Positions 7,943-17,861 of a DNA stretch of 47,129 nt are shown in pieces. The stretch is from an uncultured Muribaculaceae bacterium (GTDB taxonomy: Bacteria; Bacteroidota; Bacteroidia; Bacteroidales; Muribaculaceae): assembly GCA_944321875.1 (NCBI GenBank), contig CALUMX010000025.1, positions 1 to 47,129 of the forward strand, written 5' to 3'. A model generated the notes under the pieces. That model worked only from the letters and a program-made list of their open reading frames with translations, did not search any database and was not told the DNA's origin. Position numbers and translations under genes: made by a program. Every line of letters begins with the position of its first letter. The first letter of the stretch is position 1.

Positions 7943-10457
7943 TTAGCGTACAATTACTTTCTGAGTCATACCTGCACCGCGTACCAGATAGATGCCGGCC
8001 GGTACGTCGACGCTGCTCTGACGGGTCTTGTCGCTGAAGATAGTCACACCTGCAGCTGTGTAGATGGCAAACTCAGTTTCCTGGTCGGCGCTGATGTGGA
8101 TTTGACCGTCGGAAGCATAGATGCGGACGTTGTCGGTTGCCGGAGCTTCGATTCCACTGATGCCGTCAGTAACGCGGATGTTGTCAATGTGGATGTTGCT
8201 GGTCAATCCGCACTCACCGAAGAAGCTGATTCGTACGTTAGCCTGGCCTTTGAACTCATTCAGGGAAACAATCTGTTCCTGCCAGCCGGTTTCCTGGTGT
8301 CCGGAAACTTGGAGTGGTTCTGTCAGCGCTTTGTATTCACCATTGTCGGTAGAAGCCTCAACCGTCAGTTGGTCGGCGGATGCCGGCGCGTCGGTCAGGT
8401 ATACATAGTAGCGGAGTACCGGGTCGGTTGCACTGCTGAGGTCGAACTTCTCGCTTGTGAAGCGGATTTGGTCGCCTTCGGCAAGGATAAGTGACTGGAA
8501 GGAAGCCAGACCGACGTCTTCATCCTGTGGCATCGCGTCAGGATTGTATGCCTGGCTGCCGACACCCCATGCTGCATCGTAGCCTTTCACCTTCTCGTTC
8601 ATCCATTGGTATGTGCATGCACCGCCTGCAAATGATTCTTCGAAAGGCAGAGCGTGAGACTCTCCGACGAACAATAGTCCTGAGTAGGATGTCGGACCGT
8701 TTCCGATTTCGTTGTAAGGAGTGATGGCGTAGAACACGGCAACTTGTCCGTTTGAGCAATCCGGCTTGTCGGTTACGGAAGTAATGCCGGCAGCATCGGT
8801 TACGATAAACTCATTGTTGCGTTCTACGAGGTATCTTACTTCTGATTCTGATGTCTCGTCGGCATCCCATGACAGCGTGACGCTGTGGTCTTCGTTTTCA
8901 ACTATCTTCAGGTTCTGGATTGCCTGCGGAGCGGCATAGCCGACCTTAACGGTTGCCGTGATTGGGTCACTCTTCAATTCGCCTACATAAGCGTAAATCC
9001 GGTAAGTGTAAGTGCCTTTTTCCGGGACGGTGTTGTCTATCCATCTTGTTGCAAGAGTGGAACCGGTTGCTGCGGTTGCATAAACCGGAGTTTCCTGGTC
9101 ATTGCGGTAAACTTCCATCTTGTCAACGGAGTTGAGCCAGTCGCCGGCAAGTGTTTGGTAAGGAGCGTACCATTCGAGAAGCACTTGAAGGCTTCCGTCG
9201 CTTGCAGGTGTAGCGCTCATATTGTAAGGTGCGATAGGAGTAGCCGACAATCTCAACCTCTTCGGTACCGGTGATTTCGTGAATTTCGCCAATAGTGCCG
9301 AGCGGCGTTTTCTGGTCGTCGTTGTTGCAAAGAATCATCTGGATTCTACCCGGCTTCTCTGCGTTGGCAACACGGGCTGTAAAGCGGATGCGTGTCTCAT
9401 CGGCGCGTTTCAGGTTCAGAGCCGGCAGATACAGGATATCCGGTTCCGGATTGCCCTGTGTTGTCGTACAGCTGGCTGCTTGTCCGTCCCAGTGCCATGT
9501 ATTGCCGTCCTCGTTGCCGTCGGCCACGTCAAGACCTTCGAAGCTGTTCTCCGCATTGAAGTCGTTGGAGTAAGGAAGGTCGGCTGCGCCACCGCTGATG
9601 TAGTGGTATTCATACGTCAGGTCTGACTCCAGCGAGTATTCTCCCAGCCAGTCGCGCCATGTATAGGTCGTTTTCCGGGTGTAGAGACCGTCCTCGTTGT
9701 ATTCGTACTCGTATTTGTAGCGGTACATCAGCGACAGGGCTTCTTCCGGGTCACCGCTCTCGCTTGTGCCACCCATGTCGGCATACAGTTCATAAAGCGT
9801 CTGATTTCCCTGTTCGTCGTAGTTGTAGACTGTCTTTTCTATCAGCGTTTTCTTATAGTCGTATGATTCGAAGTCGAATGAATAGCTGCTGCGCAACTGC
9901 TTTACGACGCGCTGCTGGTCGTCGTAGGTGTAGTCGTAGATTTCGAATGGGTCAGCCTTCCATGTGCCGTTCAGTTTTTTGTATCTTGACTCACTGCCGA
10001 CACCGTTCTCCGGATAAGTGAAAACGCCTTTCTGGTTTTCTTCCCATCCGCTGGTTCCCCATTTGTAGTAGATAACTTCGAGAGGTCTGCCTTCCTCATC
10101 AAAAGTTGTAGAAGTTTTGCTGCCTACTTTCGGGCTTCCTACGAATGTCAGGGAAGCACGGTCCCATACATAGCTCTCGTAGGAATTCATGCGCTGCTGG
10201 TCGTCGTAGCCGTAGACTTCGCGTTCGCTGTTTTCCAATGCACCCTCGTTGTTCGGATTCGTGCGTTGTACGATTTTCTCGCCTACCAATCCTGTCGGGA
10301 GATAGATGTAGTCGGTCCGCGAAACCATATCTTCGCCGGAATATTCCACTACGTAATTCAGAATTTTGCCGTCTGCCCGGGAGGGAGTGGCATTGGCTAT
10401 GAAAGCCAGGGTCGCTGCTGTCAGAACAGCCAGTCCGTATTGAAGTAGTCGTGTCAT
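7943..10457 (-). pseudogene. Secreted modular protein with Fn3/MAM-like domains, frame broken
   Basis: Two overlapping minus-strand frames make one broken gene. The first (from ATG 10457) has a signal peptide, Tyr/Asp-rich repeats of the type YDDQQR/YNYDEQG, then a jelly-roll start (DLPYSNDFNAE). The second (to 7943) has two Fn3-like domains, a MAM/choice-of-anchor-type domain (ALPFEESF ... NIHIDNIRVTDG) and a ~60-residue C-terminal sorting-type tail ending TQKVIVR. The frames meet near 9230-9250. By comparison with the intact relative at 31883-34903, ~45 residues (the end of the first jelly-roll, up to the APxxAxxx Fn3 start) are missing there, so this looks like a deletion of 3n+2 bases rather than a single-base error. 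It is probably non-functional unless the assembly is wrong. Confidence 0.8.
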
Positions 10458-10602
10458 AGTAATTTAGTTTAGGATTCGTTCCTTAAGTTCGTTTTGCGTA
10501 AAATTAGGAAACACTTTTCGGAATAGCCTTCGGAAAAGGCCTCTAAAAAGTATTTTTTCACGAATAAAGACAAGATTACGACGCTTTAAACCGCCTTGAA
10601 GC

Positions 10603-12280
10603 CTATTCGATATGGTTCTTAAACTGCGTGGAAGTAAGCCCCGTAACGCGTTTGAACACCGAAATGAAGTTGGTTCTCGACTTGAAACCGAGGTTGGCGG
10701 CAATGGCTTCGATGGTGTAGTTTTTCATCAGGCTCTCGTCTGAAAGAATCTGACAGGCCTCCCGAATGCGGCGTTCGGCCAGGAAAGCGCTAAAATTTTT
10801 TTCATAGGTTTCATTGATGATTTGTGACACGTATTTGGAGCGTGAGCCTACCAACGCCGTCAGTTTGTCCAAAGAGAAATCCTGCGAGAACACCTCACGC
10901 TGTTTTCCATCACGTCCAGTATCCGGCCGAGCAACGTCACCTTTGAGAGGTCGTCCAGCGGAGAGTTCCTGTATTTCGTGTTGGAGCTTTCCTCCGTCTC
11001 CTGGGAGGCCGTTTCCTGTTTCAGCTTGTCTAGCTCCTCCATGCATTCCGCCAGTTTGTGCTCGTAGGACTTGCGGAGCCGGGTGTTCTGCTGTTCGGTC
11101 CGTATGGCTTCCATGTTCTTGCGGTAGAGTTCCTGGTTGTAGTTGCGCAGTCGTCTGTTTTTGATGTAGAGCCATAGCAACAGCAGGAATATGACCAGCG
11201 AAGCCGTCAGCAGGATGCCCGTCACGATGTTCTGGTTTCTGCGTTTCTGATTGATTTCCGCAATCTGGTGCCGCAGGTTGTCAACGTCGTGGCTCGACTT
11301 GATTTTAAAAATGCTGCTGATGGTTTTGTCGTTCATCAGGGAATCCTTCATGAATAAGGCATCCCGTTTGGCCGCCAGTGCCTCTTCGTGGCGTCCGGCG
11401 AGGCCGTATAGCTTTTCGAGCATGAGGTTAATCCACATGCTGGCATTGTGAAATCCCTGCTCGTTGGCGTAGGAGCGTGCGCGGAGGGCTTCCGTGATGG
11501 CTTTGTCATACTCTCCCATAATCCGGTAGGTGGCGGTGGTGGCCGTGTACGACATCAGCACATAGCGTTCCGGGTCGAAATCCGTGTCAACATTTGATTG
11601 TAGCTGAGCGAACGTTTCCAGCGCCTGTGGATAGCGTTTGTCCAGCAAATACATCACTCCCTTGTGGTAAAGGGCGGTGAACCGGCTGAGGCTGGCTTGC
11701 CCGCTGTCGGGGATGTCGGCATAGCGTCCGGCTATCTTTCGGGTACTTTCCAGGTCATTGTATTCCAATGCGTGGCTCAGCAGATTGACGAAGGCAATCA
11801 GTGTCGGTTCAGGCTGCCGGTAGCGGATGCCGTCGTTGAAGGCGTGCAGAAAGTAGTCCTGTGATTTTTCGTAGAGGTTCAGCTCGGCATAGATGTTTCC
11901 GATATTCAGCTGGAGCGTGGCATACAGGTCCGTGTAGTGAATCTGCCGGCTGATTTCCATCGAGCGGATATAGTATTTGTAAGCCTCGGCAAAATTGTAG
12001 TATTCGAAAGAGTTGATATAGCCGATGTTGTTGTAAATCCGGGCGACTTTCTTCAGGTCGGCGCTCTCGTTGCTGTTTTCCAGGCGGGTGAGAGCCAGTG
12101 CATATATGGCAGTTGCCTGGTCGTATTTTTCGTTTAGAATGTCGCGGTAGGCATATACCAGCAGGCTGTCCGTTTCCATTTTCCGTACTCTTCATAAATA
12201 CGGTTGATGTAGCGGTCGTTTCCCGCCAGCATAAGCAGGGGTAACAACATTGACAACAAACAGATGACGGTCCTTTTCAT
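10603..12280 (-). pseudogene. TPR-transmembrane-AraC-type regulator with two frameshifts
   Basis: A single gene is split over three frames. ATG 12280 begins a signal peptide (MKRTVICLLSMLLPLLML) that runs to a four-A run near 12180-12183. The frame then shifts into ~420 residues of TPR-like helices, one transmembrane segment (IVTGILLTASLVIFLLLLWL) and a coiled coil. Near 10900 it shifts again into an AraC-type HTH domain (DFSLDKLTALVG ... SRTNFISVFKRVTGLTSTQFKNHIE). Adding one base at each site restores a continuous ~555-residue protein. Such proteins sense periplasmic signals through TPRs and bind DNA with a cytoplasmic HTH. It lies just upstream, on the same strand, of the broken secreted-protein gene, its likely target. 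Confidence 0.82.
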
Positions 12281-12349
12281 TTGCATTCTTTTTTGATGGG
12301 GCAGGCAGTAGTGTCTCCGATTTTCTGCCGTAAAGTTATAATTTTTTTG

Positions 12350-12357
12350 TAACTTCG
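12350..12357 (+). promoter_or_regulatory. Weak candidate -7 element for the ABC operon
   Basis: TAACTTCG matches TAnnTTTG at seven of eight positions and lies 27 bp before the ATG at 12385. No clear -33 element is seen. On the opposite strand, TAACTTTA (12338-12331) could serve the divergent regulator. Confidence 0.35.
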
Positions 12358-12384
12358 CAAAAACGAACCAATAGTAGTGATTAG

Positions 12385-13038
12385 ATGATAGAACTCAAGG
12401 ATATAAGGAAAAGTTTCGGCTCTTTGTCGGTGCTCAACGGCGTGTCGGCCGTGATTGAGCGGGGCGAGGTGGTCTCGATTGTGGGGCCGAGCGGTGCCGG
12501 AAAGACAACGCTGTTGCAGATTGCGGGTACACTCGACCGTCCCGACGGGGGCAGTGTGGTGTATGACGGCGTGGATGTGGCCGGCCTCTCCGAACGGCGG
12601 CTGGCGGAATTCCGTAACCGCCGTATCGGTTTCGTCTTTCAGTTTCATCAGTTGCTTCCGGAGTTTACCGCGCTGGAAAATGTGATGATTCCCGCTCTGA
12701 TTGGCGGAAGGGACAAGGGTGAGGCTGCACGACGGGCGGCGGAGCTGCTGGAGTTTCTCAATCTGACGGGGCGTGCTGGGCATAAGCCGTCGGAGTTGTC
12801 GGGAGGCGAGAAGCAGCGGGTGGCTGTGGCGCGCGCGCTGATTAACAAGCCTGACGTGGTGTTTGCCGACGAGCCGTCGGGAAGCCTCGACACGCAGAAC
12901 AAGGAGGAACTGCACCGGCTGTTCTTTGACCTGCGCCGTGAGATGGGGCAGACGTTTGTAATTGTCACTCACGACGAGTCGCTTGCCGGAATGTGTGACA
13001 GAGTGCTGAAAATGCGTGACGGAAGGATATTGCCATGA
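12385..13038 (+). CDS. ABC transporter ATP-binding protein, LolD/MacB type
   Basis: The 217-residue ATPase has Walker [10 protein letters not shown] (34-42), a Q-loop ([12 protein letters not shown]), the signature LSGGEKQR, Walker [10 protein letters not shown] and the switch His in VTHDES. It is typical of the MacB/LolD/FtsE branch, whose members drive lipoprotein release or peptide/antibiotic export with a separate four-TM permease. No permease gene is adjacent: the next gene is a lipoprotein overlapping by 4 bp (ATGA). The permease must be encoded elsewhere, so the true function (LolD or another) is open. Confidence 0.88.
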   Translation: MIELKDIRKSFGSLSVLNGVSAVIERGEVVSIVGPSGAGKTTLLQIAGTLDRPDGGSVVYDGVDVAGLSERRLAEFRNRRIGFVFQFHQLLPEFTALENVMIPALIGGRDKGEAARRAAELLEFLNLTGRAGHKPSELSGGEKQRVAVARALINKPDVVFADEPSGSLDTQNKEELHRLFFDLRREMGQTFVIVTHDESLAGMCDRVLKMRDGRILP

Positions 13039-13676
13039 GAACGGCGGTCAGACTGTTGGCGGTGATTCTGCTGCTGCCCATGTTGTGGGCGTGCGGCAAG
13101 GACGAGGAGTTCGACTACGGCGATTTCCTGACGGAGTTTGTCACCTATGAGGGTCAGGAGGAGGGTTATGCCTGTTTTACGTTCCGCTCGCGTGACGATG
13201 CGCCGGAACAGACGCTTCTGGGTGCGGTCGAGTTGCCTGACGGCGTGGAGCCGGGGGCACGCTTGGTGCTCCGCTATACGGTTCTGCAGGAACTGGAGCC
13301 GGGAAAGAAACTGATACGAGTGGACGGTTGCTCTACTATTATCCTGATGTCGCTGGGGCTGACGGCCAACGCAGCCGGGCAGCCGTCGGATGAAATCACG
13401 GTGGAAAGCCTCTGGCGCAGCGGCGATTACATCAATCTGTCGGGCTGGGTTCCTTATTCGGGGCAGAAGTTCGGACTTGCGCTGCTGGCCGATAAGGAGA
13501 AAGCCGGAGAGGAAACGGTAGACCTCTACATGGTTTATGACCTGCTGGAGCATGAGCCTATGTTTGAGCGGCGCATTTATGCCTCGTTCGACATCTCGTC
13601 GCTTTGGCAACGGGAGAGTTGCCGCCGGGTGATTGTCCATGTGGGCGAGGAGGAATTCGTATTTGAGAAGAAATAA
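13035..13676 (+). CDS. NigD-like lipoprotein
   Basis: This 213-residue protein has a signal peptide with lipobox LWAC (Cys20), so it is a predicted lipoprotein. The order of elements (a strand set with 'ARLVLRYTV', then '[15 protein letters not shown]', then a long strand-rich C-terminus) fits the NigD-like family of Bacteroidetes, envelope lipoproteins without a firmly assigned role. It is translationally coupled to the ABC ATPase through an ATGA overlap, so it may be cargo or partner of that transporter. Confidence 0.7.
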   Translation: MRTAVRLLAVILLLPMLWACGKDEEFDYGDFLTEFVTYEGQEEGYACFTFRSRDDAPEQTLLGAVELPDGVEPGARLVLRYTVLQELEPGKKLIRVDGCSTIILMSLGLTANAAGQPSDEITVESLWRSGDYINLSGWVPYSGQKFGLALLADKEKAGEETVDLYMVYDLLEHEPMFERRIYASFDISSLWQRESCRRVIVHVGEEEFVFEKK

Positions 13677-13684
13677 TAGAAACC

Positions 13685-14338
13685 ATGAAATTTAAGGCTA
13701 TGAAGAAATTACTTTTGGCGGCAGTGGCGCTGGGCTGTATGCTGGTGGCCGAGGCTCGCGGAACGGAGGATGTCCGTCTGCCGCAACCTGATTTGAATAA
13801 AGGACTTACGGTGATGAAGGCATTGTCGGAACGGCAGTCGGTGCGAGAGTGCGCTCCTGACGATTTGAGTCTGGACGACCTGTCGGGCGTGCTGTGGGCC
13901 GCCAACGGAGTCAACCGCCCGGAAACAGGCGGACGGACAGCACCGTCGGCTCTCGGCAAGCAGGACATTGACGTCTATGTGTTTACGGCTGAGGCAGTCT
14001 ATCTTTACGACCATGCGGGACACAGCCTGAAGCACCGCGTCGACGGCGACCACCGCAGTCTGGTGGCCGGTCAGCAGGATTTCGTGAAGACTTTCCCGGT
14101 GGTGCTACTTTTTGTATCGGACACTTCCCGTTTCGGTATGGACGGTGAGCGCGTCAGGTTGATGGCGGCGATGGATGCCGGCATTGTGTCGCAGAACGTG
14201 AGCCTCTATTGTGCGGCTAACGGATTGTGTACCGTTCCGCGCGCGTCGATGGATACGGAAGGTCTGTGCAAGTTGCTGAATCTGACACCGGCACAGCTCC
14301 CGATGATGAACAATCCCGTAGGCTATCCGAAGAAATAG
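13685..14338 (+). CDS. Nitroreductase-family protein (SagB/ThcOx-like) with signal peptide
   Basis: The 217-residue product begins MKFKAMKKLLLAAVALGCML; the second Met (13700) gives a cleaner signal peptide ending near AEARG. The mature part has nitroreductase-fold signatures: an FMN-phosphate-binding RQSVREC segment, 'LSLDDLSGVLWAANGVNRPETGGRTAPSA' and a C-terminal 'NGLCTVPR'. The family binds FMN and oxidises or reduces small molecules; the SagB/ThcOx group oxidises azolines. A periplasmic location would be unusual for a flavin enzyme and rests on the signal peptide alone. It lies 8 bp after the NigD-like gene, and the operon ends at a strong terminator. Confidence 0.8.
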   Translation: MKFKAMKKLLLAAVALGCMLVAEARGTEDVRLPQPDLNKGLTVMKALSERQSVRECAPDDLSLDDLSGVLWAANGVNRPETGGRTAPSALGKQDIDVYVFTAEAVYLYDHAGHSLKHRVDGDHRSLVAGQQDFVKTFPVVLLFVSDTSRFGMDGERVRLMAAMDAGIVSQNVSLYCAANGLCTVPRASMDTEGLCKLLNLTPAQLPMMNNPVGYPKK

Positions 14339-14361
14339 CCATCCCGTCAGGGAGAAAAACG

Positions 14362-14405
14362 AATCCGGCATTCCGCTTTTATTTGTCTGCGGAATGCCGG
14401 ATTTT
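14362..14405. terminator. Bidirectional terminator
   Basis: AATCCGGCATTCCGC pairs perfectly with GCGGAATGCCGGATT around a 12-nt loop, with A-rich and T-rich flanks. It separates the convergent nitroreductase (plus) and barrel protein (minus) genes. Confidence 0.9.
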
Positions 14406-14419
14406 CGTATGTGGTCGTT

Positions 14420-15187
14420 TTAGAAGTTGTAGCCGATGTTGACGCTCCAACTGTTGTTTTGGAAGCGGTAGTTGGGGCCGCCGTCAAAGTTTTGAGCGAT
14501 GTTTTTCAAACTGTGCTGATAGTAGACACCGACAAAGTAGCGATTGAAGAACGTCAGGCCGGTTCCCACTCTCAGTCCGAGGTCGGTGCGGTCGACTGAA
14601 AGGAAGTCCTTCGGGTTGCTTCCATAATAGTTCGCCTCTGTCTCCATCTGGTCAAACACAAGTTGTCCGTCCTGCGCTCCGTAGGCAAAGTAAGATTTCA
14701 GGTTCTTTTTTCCGCCGATGCCGTATGTCCAATAGCCGCCGATGTCGATGTGGCACATGGCTTGCGGCAACACGTTGAGGCGGAAGGAGAGCATCACCGG
14801 GACGCTCAGGTCGTTGTGGCGCATGTGGCCGTACATGCTGCTCATGTAGTCGTCTTCGGCCGTGGCCGCCATCATGGAGCAGTCGTAACCTTTGTTTTCC
14901 CAATAGAGACCCACCTCGATGGCGAAATAGTTGCGGATGTGGAGGTCTGCGACACCGCCAATCTGCATGCCGGAACGCCAGTAGAAATTACCGTGGATGA
15001 GTTCAGGCTGCAGTTTCAGATAGTTGGTCTGCATGCCGGAGGAGTTCATGCCGGCCCGGAGTCCGAAGGTGAGCACCTTTTGGGGGCGCGACGTGTCGAA
15101 GAACGCGTGTTCGTGAGCCGATACCGTAGCGGAGGCAACGAGCGTCAGGAGTGAAATCAACAGTGATTTGACTATTTTGGTATTCAT
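14420..15187 (-). CDS. Outer-membrane beta-barrel protein, PorT-like family
   Basis: This 255-residue protein has a signal peptide (to ~ATVSA, residue 24) followed by alternating amphipathic strands such as LTFGLRAGMNSSG, FAIEVGLYWE, VPVMLSFRLNV and FVGVYYQHSL. It ends in an aromatic residue (GYNF), as outer-membrane barrels do. The layout fits the PorT/OMP_b-brl_2 family of Bacteroidetes (PF13568-type). It lies 37 bp downstream of the thioredoxin-like gene on the same strand. The exact role is unknown. Confidence 0.78.
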   Translation of the reverse strand: MNTKIVKSLLISLLTLVASATVSAHEHAFFDTSRPQKVLTFGLRAGMNSSGMQTNYLKLQPELIHGNFYWRSGMQIGGVADLHIRNYFAIEVGLYWENKGYDCSMMAATAEDDYMSSMYGHMRHNDLSVPVMLSFRLNVLPQAMCHIDIGGYWTYGIGGKKNLKSYFAYGAQDGQLVFDQMETEANYYGSNPKDFLSVDRTDLGLRVGTGLTFFNRYFVGVYYQHSLKNIAQNFDGGPNYRFQNNSWSVNIGYNF

Positions 15188-15224
15188 AAGAAATATATTT
15201 TCAGATGCTGTTTAATTTGATTCG

Positions 15225-15734
15225 TTAGGGTTGAGGTGTTCCGTCAGCCGGTGACAGGAGTGCCTGAAACGTGCTGTCGCTCTCCAGGTGGCGCAGCAGG
15301 GCATTCATCGAGATGTCGGAAAACGCTACGTCGCGCTTCGCGTCAAGCAGTATGAACGCAGGCACGGTGGAAAAGTCGAGCACCGGCGAGGTGACGATGT
15401 CGTTGTCGGCATCGCAGAAGTTGTCCCATCCTTCCGGAAACTCGGTGGCTTTCCGCTTCCAGTGGCGGTTGTCCTCCTCAAACACGGCAACGGAGACGAT
15501 GCGCAGCGCGCCGTTGCGGCAGGCTTTCTCCAGCAGTTCCGATTCCACGATGCGCTGCACTGAGCGGGAGCAGTTGTCGCAGCCGGAGTTGTAGAGAAAC
15601 ACGAGCAGATAGGGCGAGTCGTAGTCGGCAGGCCGCACGACAGCACCGTCGGCCGCCGTCATGCGGAAGTCGATGGCCGCGGCGTTCAGGACGGTCAGCA
15701 TTACCGCCAGTAGGAGAAGTCGGATTCGTTTCAT
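15225..15734 (-). CDS. Secreted thioredoxin-like protein (DUF5106-type)
   Basis: I use the ATG at 15734 (MKRIRLLLLAVMLTV...), because the longer frame relies on a TTG. A signal peptide ends near NAAA, followed by a thioredoxin-like domain with C-D-N-C in 'LYNSGCDNCSRS' and the cis-Pro region 'FSTVPAFILLD'. This indicates a periplasmic thiol-disulfide or thioredoxin-fold protein of the group common in Bacteroidetes. It is probably co-transcribed with the barrel protein. Region 15735-15914 holds no convincing gene. Confidence 0.75.
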   Translation of the reverse strand: MKRIRLLLLAVMLTVLNAAAIDFRMTAADGAVVRPADYDSPYLLVFLYNSGCDNCSRSVQRIVESELLEKACRNGALRIVSVAVFEEDNRHWKRKATEFPEGWDNFCDADNDIVTSPVLDFSTVPAFILLDAKRDVAFSDISMNALLRHLESDSTFQALLSPADGTPQP

Positions 15735-15914
15735 GCTCAAATTTACAAAAAAATGGAATTACTTGTCCCCTCGGTTTGGGAGAAACAACCGAAAGAGGAC
15801 AAAAGTTGGGATAAATAGGCAAAAAAATGGAGCGGCAGGGCTTCCGTCGGCGTTGAGAATTTGCAAATTATGGGATAAATGGCTACCTTCACGAAGCAAA
15901 AAAATGATAGAATC

Positions 15915-16961
15915 ATGTACGATTGGAATAAGCATATCATAGGTGTGGAGGCGACGCTGGTGGAGGCCCTCACTCAGTTGAACCGGCTTTCGGGGCAGAC
16001 GATGGTGCTTTTTGTGCTGGATGCCGACGGACGCATGTGCGGCTCGCTCACTGACGGCGACATCCGCCGTTACCTTATCAGCCGTCCGCAGCTTGACGTA
16101 AAGGTGGGCGACATCATGCACCGTAATTTCCTTCGCTTTGAGGAGAGCAACATCGACGTGGCTGTCGTGCGCGACATCCGCAAGCGCGGCATCACGCTTG
16201 TGCCTCAGCTCGACGGCGACGGACGCATCAGGCAGGTCTACGATTTCTCGCTCTGCCATTCGATTCTTCCGCTGGATGCCGTACTCATGGCCGGCGGTAA
16301 GGGCGAGCGGTTGCGTCCGCTCACGCTGACCACTCCGAAACCTCTGCTGAAAATCGGCGACAAGTGCATCATCGACTATAACGTCGAGGAGCTGGCTCGC
16401 AACGGAATCGACAATATTGCCGTGACGACCAACTATCTGGCTGAACAGCTCGACGAGCATTTCAGCCGTCCGGTGGGTGGTGTCAACGTGCGTTGCGTCA
16501 GAGAGCCGCGCAGGCTGGGCACTATCGGCTCATTGCGTCTTGTCGAAGGGTTGACCCATGACAATGTGCTGGTGATGAATTCCGATTTGCTGACAACCAT
16601 CAGCTACGAGGAGATGTTCCTTCGCCATGTGGAGGAGGAAGCCGACCTGACGGTTGCCGCCGTGCCCTACATGGTGTCGGTGCCGTTTGCCATTTTCCGT
16701 TGCGACGGTACGCGCGTACTCGGACTGGAGGAGAAACCCACCTACAATTACTATGCCAATGCCGGTATCTACATCGTGCGCCGCGAGCATCTCGGCTTTA
16801 TCCCGGACGACCGTCCCTATGACGCGCCCGACCTGATTGAGCGGCTTGTGAATGACGGCGGAAAGGTGGTCTACTATTCCATCAACGGCATGTGGCTCGA
16901 CGTAGGCTCTCCCGACGATTTCCGCCATGCGCAGGAGTTAGTGAAGCATAAATTGAGATAA
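15915..16961 (+). CDS. Sugar-1-phosphate nucleotidyltransferase with N-terminal CBS pair (PtmE-like)
   Basis: From the preferred start at 15915 (MYDWNKHIIGVEA) the protein has two CBS motifs (residues ~1-115) followed by a nucleotidyltransferase domain with the signature MAGGKGERLRPLT, TPKPLL, VMNSDLL and the C-terminal 'MWLDVGSPDDF'. An upstream ATG at 15879 is possible. CBS-nucleotidyltransferase fusions occur in nonulosonate (legionaminate) synthesis as PtmE, which makes GDP-glucosamine; the substrate here is not proven. No other nonulosonate gene is present in the window. The CBS pair suggests adenine-nucleotide control. It is followed after 9 bp by surE. Confidence 0.82.
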   Translation: MYDWNKHIIGVEATLVEALTQLNRLSGQTMVLFVLDADGRMCGSLTDGDIRRYLISRPQLDVKVGDIMHRNFLRFEESNIDVAVVRDIRKRGITLVPQLDGDGRIRQVYDFSLCHSILPLDAVLMAGGKGERLRPLTLTTPKPLLKIGDKCIIDYNVEELARNGIDNIAVTTNYLAEQLDEHFSRPVGGVNVRCVREPRRLGTIGSLRLVEGLTHDNVLVMNSDLLTTISYEEMFLRHVEEEADLTVAAVPYMVSVPFAIFRCDGTRVLGLEEKPTYNYYANAGIYIVRREHLGFIPDDRPYDAPDLIERLVNDGGKVVYYSINGMWLDVGSPDDFRHAQELVKHKLR

Positions 16962-16970
16962 ACCGAAAAT

Positions 16971-17738
16971 ATGGAGAAAGACAATATGACACAAAGACCT
17001 TTGATAATGATAACCAACGACGACGGCATCCAGGCGAGGGGCATCCGCTTCCTTGCCGAACTTGTGAAGCCGTTGGGCGATGTGGTGGTTGTGGCACCCG
17101 ACGCTCCCCGTTCGGGCGGCTCGGCGGCTATAACCTGCGCGGAGGTGCTGCGCGTGAAGCGTTGGCCCGACTTGGACGGCGTGCAGATGTGGGCCGTTAA
17201 CGGGACGCCAGTCGACTGCGTGAAGCTCGGAGCGGCTCATGTCGTTCCCCGCAAGCCCGACCTGCTCCTTTCAGGCATCAACCACGGGGCGAATACGGGC
17301 AACAGCGTGGTTTATTCCGGAACGATGGGAGCGACGCTCGAGGGGTGCATGCAGAAAATCAATTCCATTGGATTTTCCCTGTTGAGCCATAAGCCCGAAG
17401 AGTCCGATTTTGAGGCTTGCGCCGAGTCGATGCTCACGATAGTGAAGGCTGTGTTGGAAAAAGGACTGCCCAAGGGGGTTTGCCTGAACGTCAACATGCC
17501 GGCCGGACAGGAAGTGAAGGGCATCCGTCAGGCTCGCTCTTGCAAGGGATTGTGGACGGAGGAATATGTACGGTACACGGACCCGTTCGGCGGTACGTTC
17601 TACATGCTTTCGGGCGATTATCTCAATGAGGAGCCGGAGGCGGAGGACACCGACCTTTACTGGCTGTCGAAGGGGTATGTGTCGGTGGTGCCTACTGTGC
17701 CTAACCGTGACTACGACCAGGAACTCGGCTTGTTTTGA
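16971..17738 (+). CDS. surE: 5'/3'-nucleotidase SurE
   Basis: The protein (255 aa from ATG 16971; an alternative ATG at 16986 has a GGAG upstream and the more usual N-terminus) carries the SurE metal-binding NDDG (16-19), the conserved SGGSAAIT, NGTPVDCV and LSGINHGANTG motifs. It is a divalent-metal phosphatase for nucleoside monophosphates and related stationary-phase substrates. It lies 9 bp after the nucleotidyltransferase and ends at an intrinsic terminator. Confidence 0.95.
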   Translation: MEKDNMTQRPLIMITNDDGIQARGIRFLAELVKPLGDVVVVAPDAPRSGGSAAITCAEVLRVKRWPDLDGVQMWAVNGTPVDCVKLGAAHVVPRKPDLLLSGINHGANTGNSVVYSGTMGATLEGCMQKINSIGFSLLSHKPEESDFEACAESMLTIVKAVLEKGLPKGVCLNVNMPAGQEVKGIRQARSCKGLWTEEYVRYTDPFGGTFYMLSGDYLNEEPEAEDTDLYWLSKGYVSVVPTVPNRDYDQELGLF

Positions 17739-17760
17739 CGACAACGCCGGCAAGCGATAC

Positions 17761-17789
17761 GGCCGTCCTCCGCAGGGACGGCTTTTTTT
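17761..17789 (+). terminator. Terminator after surE
   Basis: GCCGTCC and GGGACGGC form a compact stem with a 6-nt loop, followed by seven T. Confidence 0.92.
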
Positions 17790-17795
17790 GTGCCT

Positions 17796-17832
17796 TTTTG
17801 CAAGCGGCAGGCAGTGTGGAGGAATAACTTTG
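17796..17832 (+). promoter_or_regulatory. Candidate promoter of the holin/peptidase pair
   Basis: TAACTTTG at 17825-17832 is a perfect -7 element. The nearest TTTG (17797-17800) lies 24 bp upstream, longer than the usual 19-21 bp, so strength is uncertain. The start codon is 29 bp downstream. Confidence 0.5.
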
Positions 17833-17861
17833 CCGGTGTGAAACGTTAGAAGAATGATACG

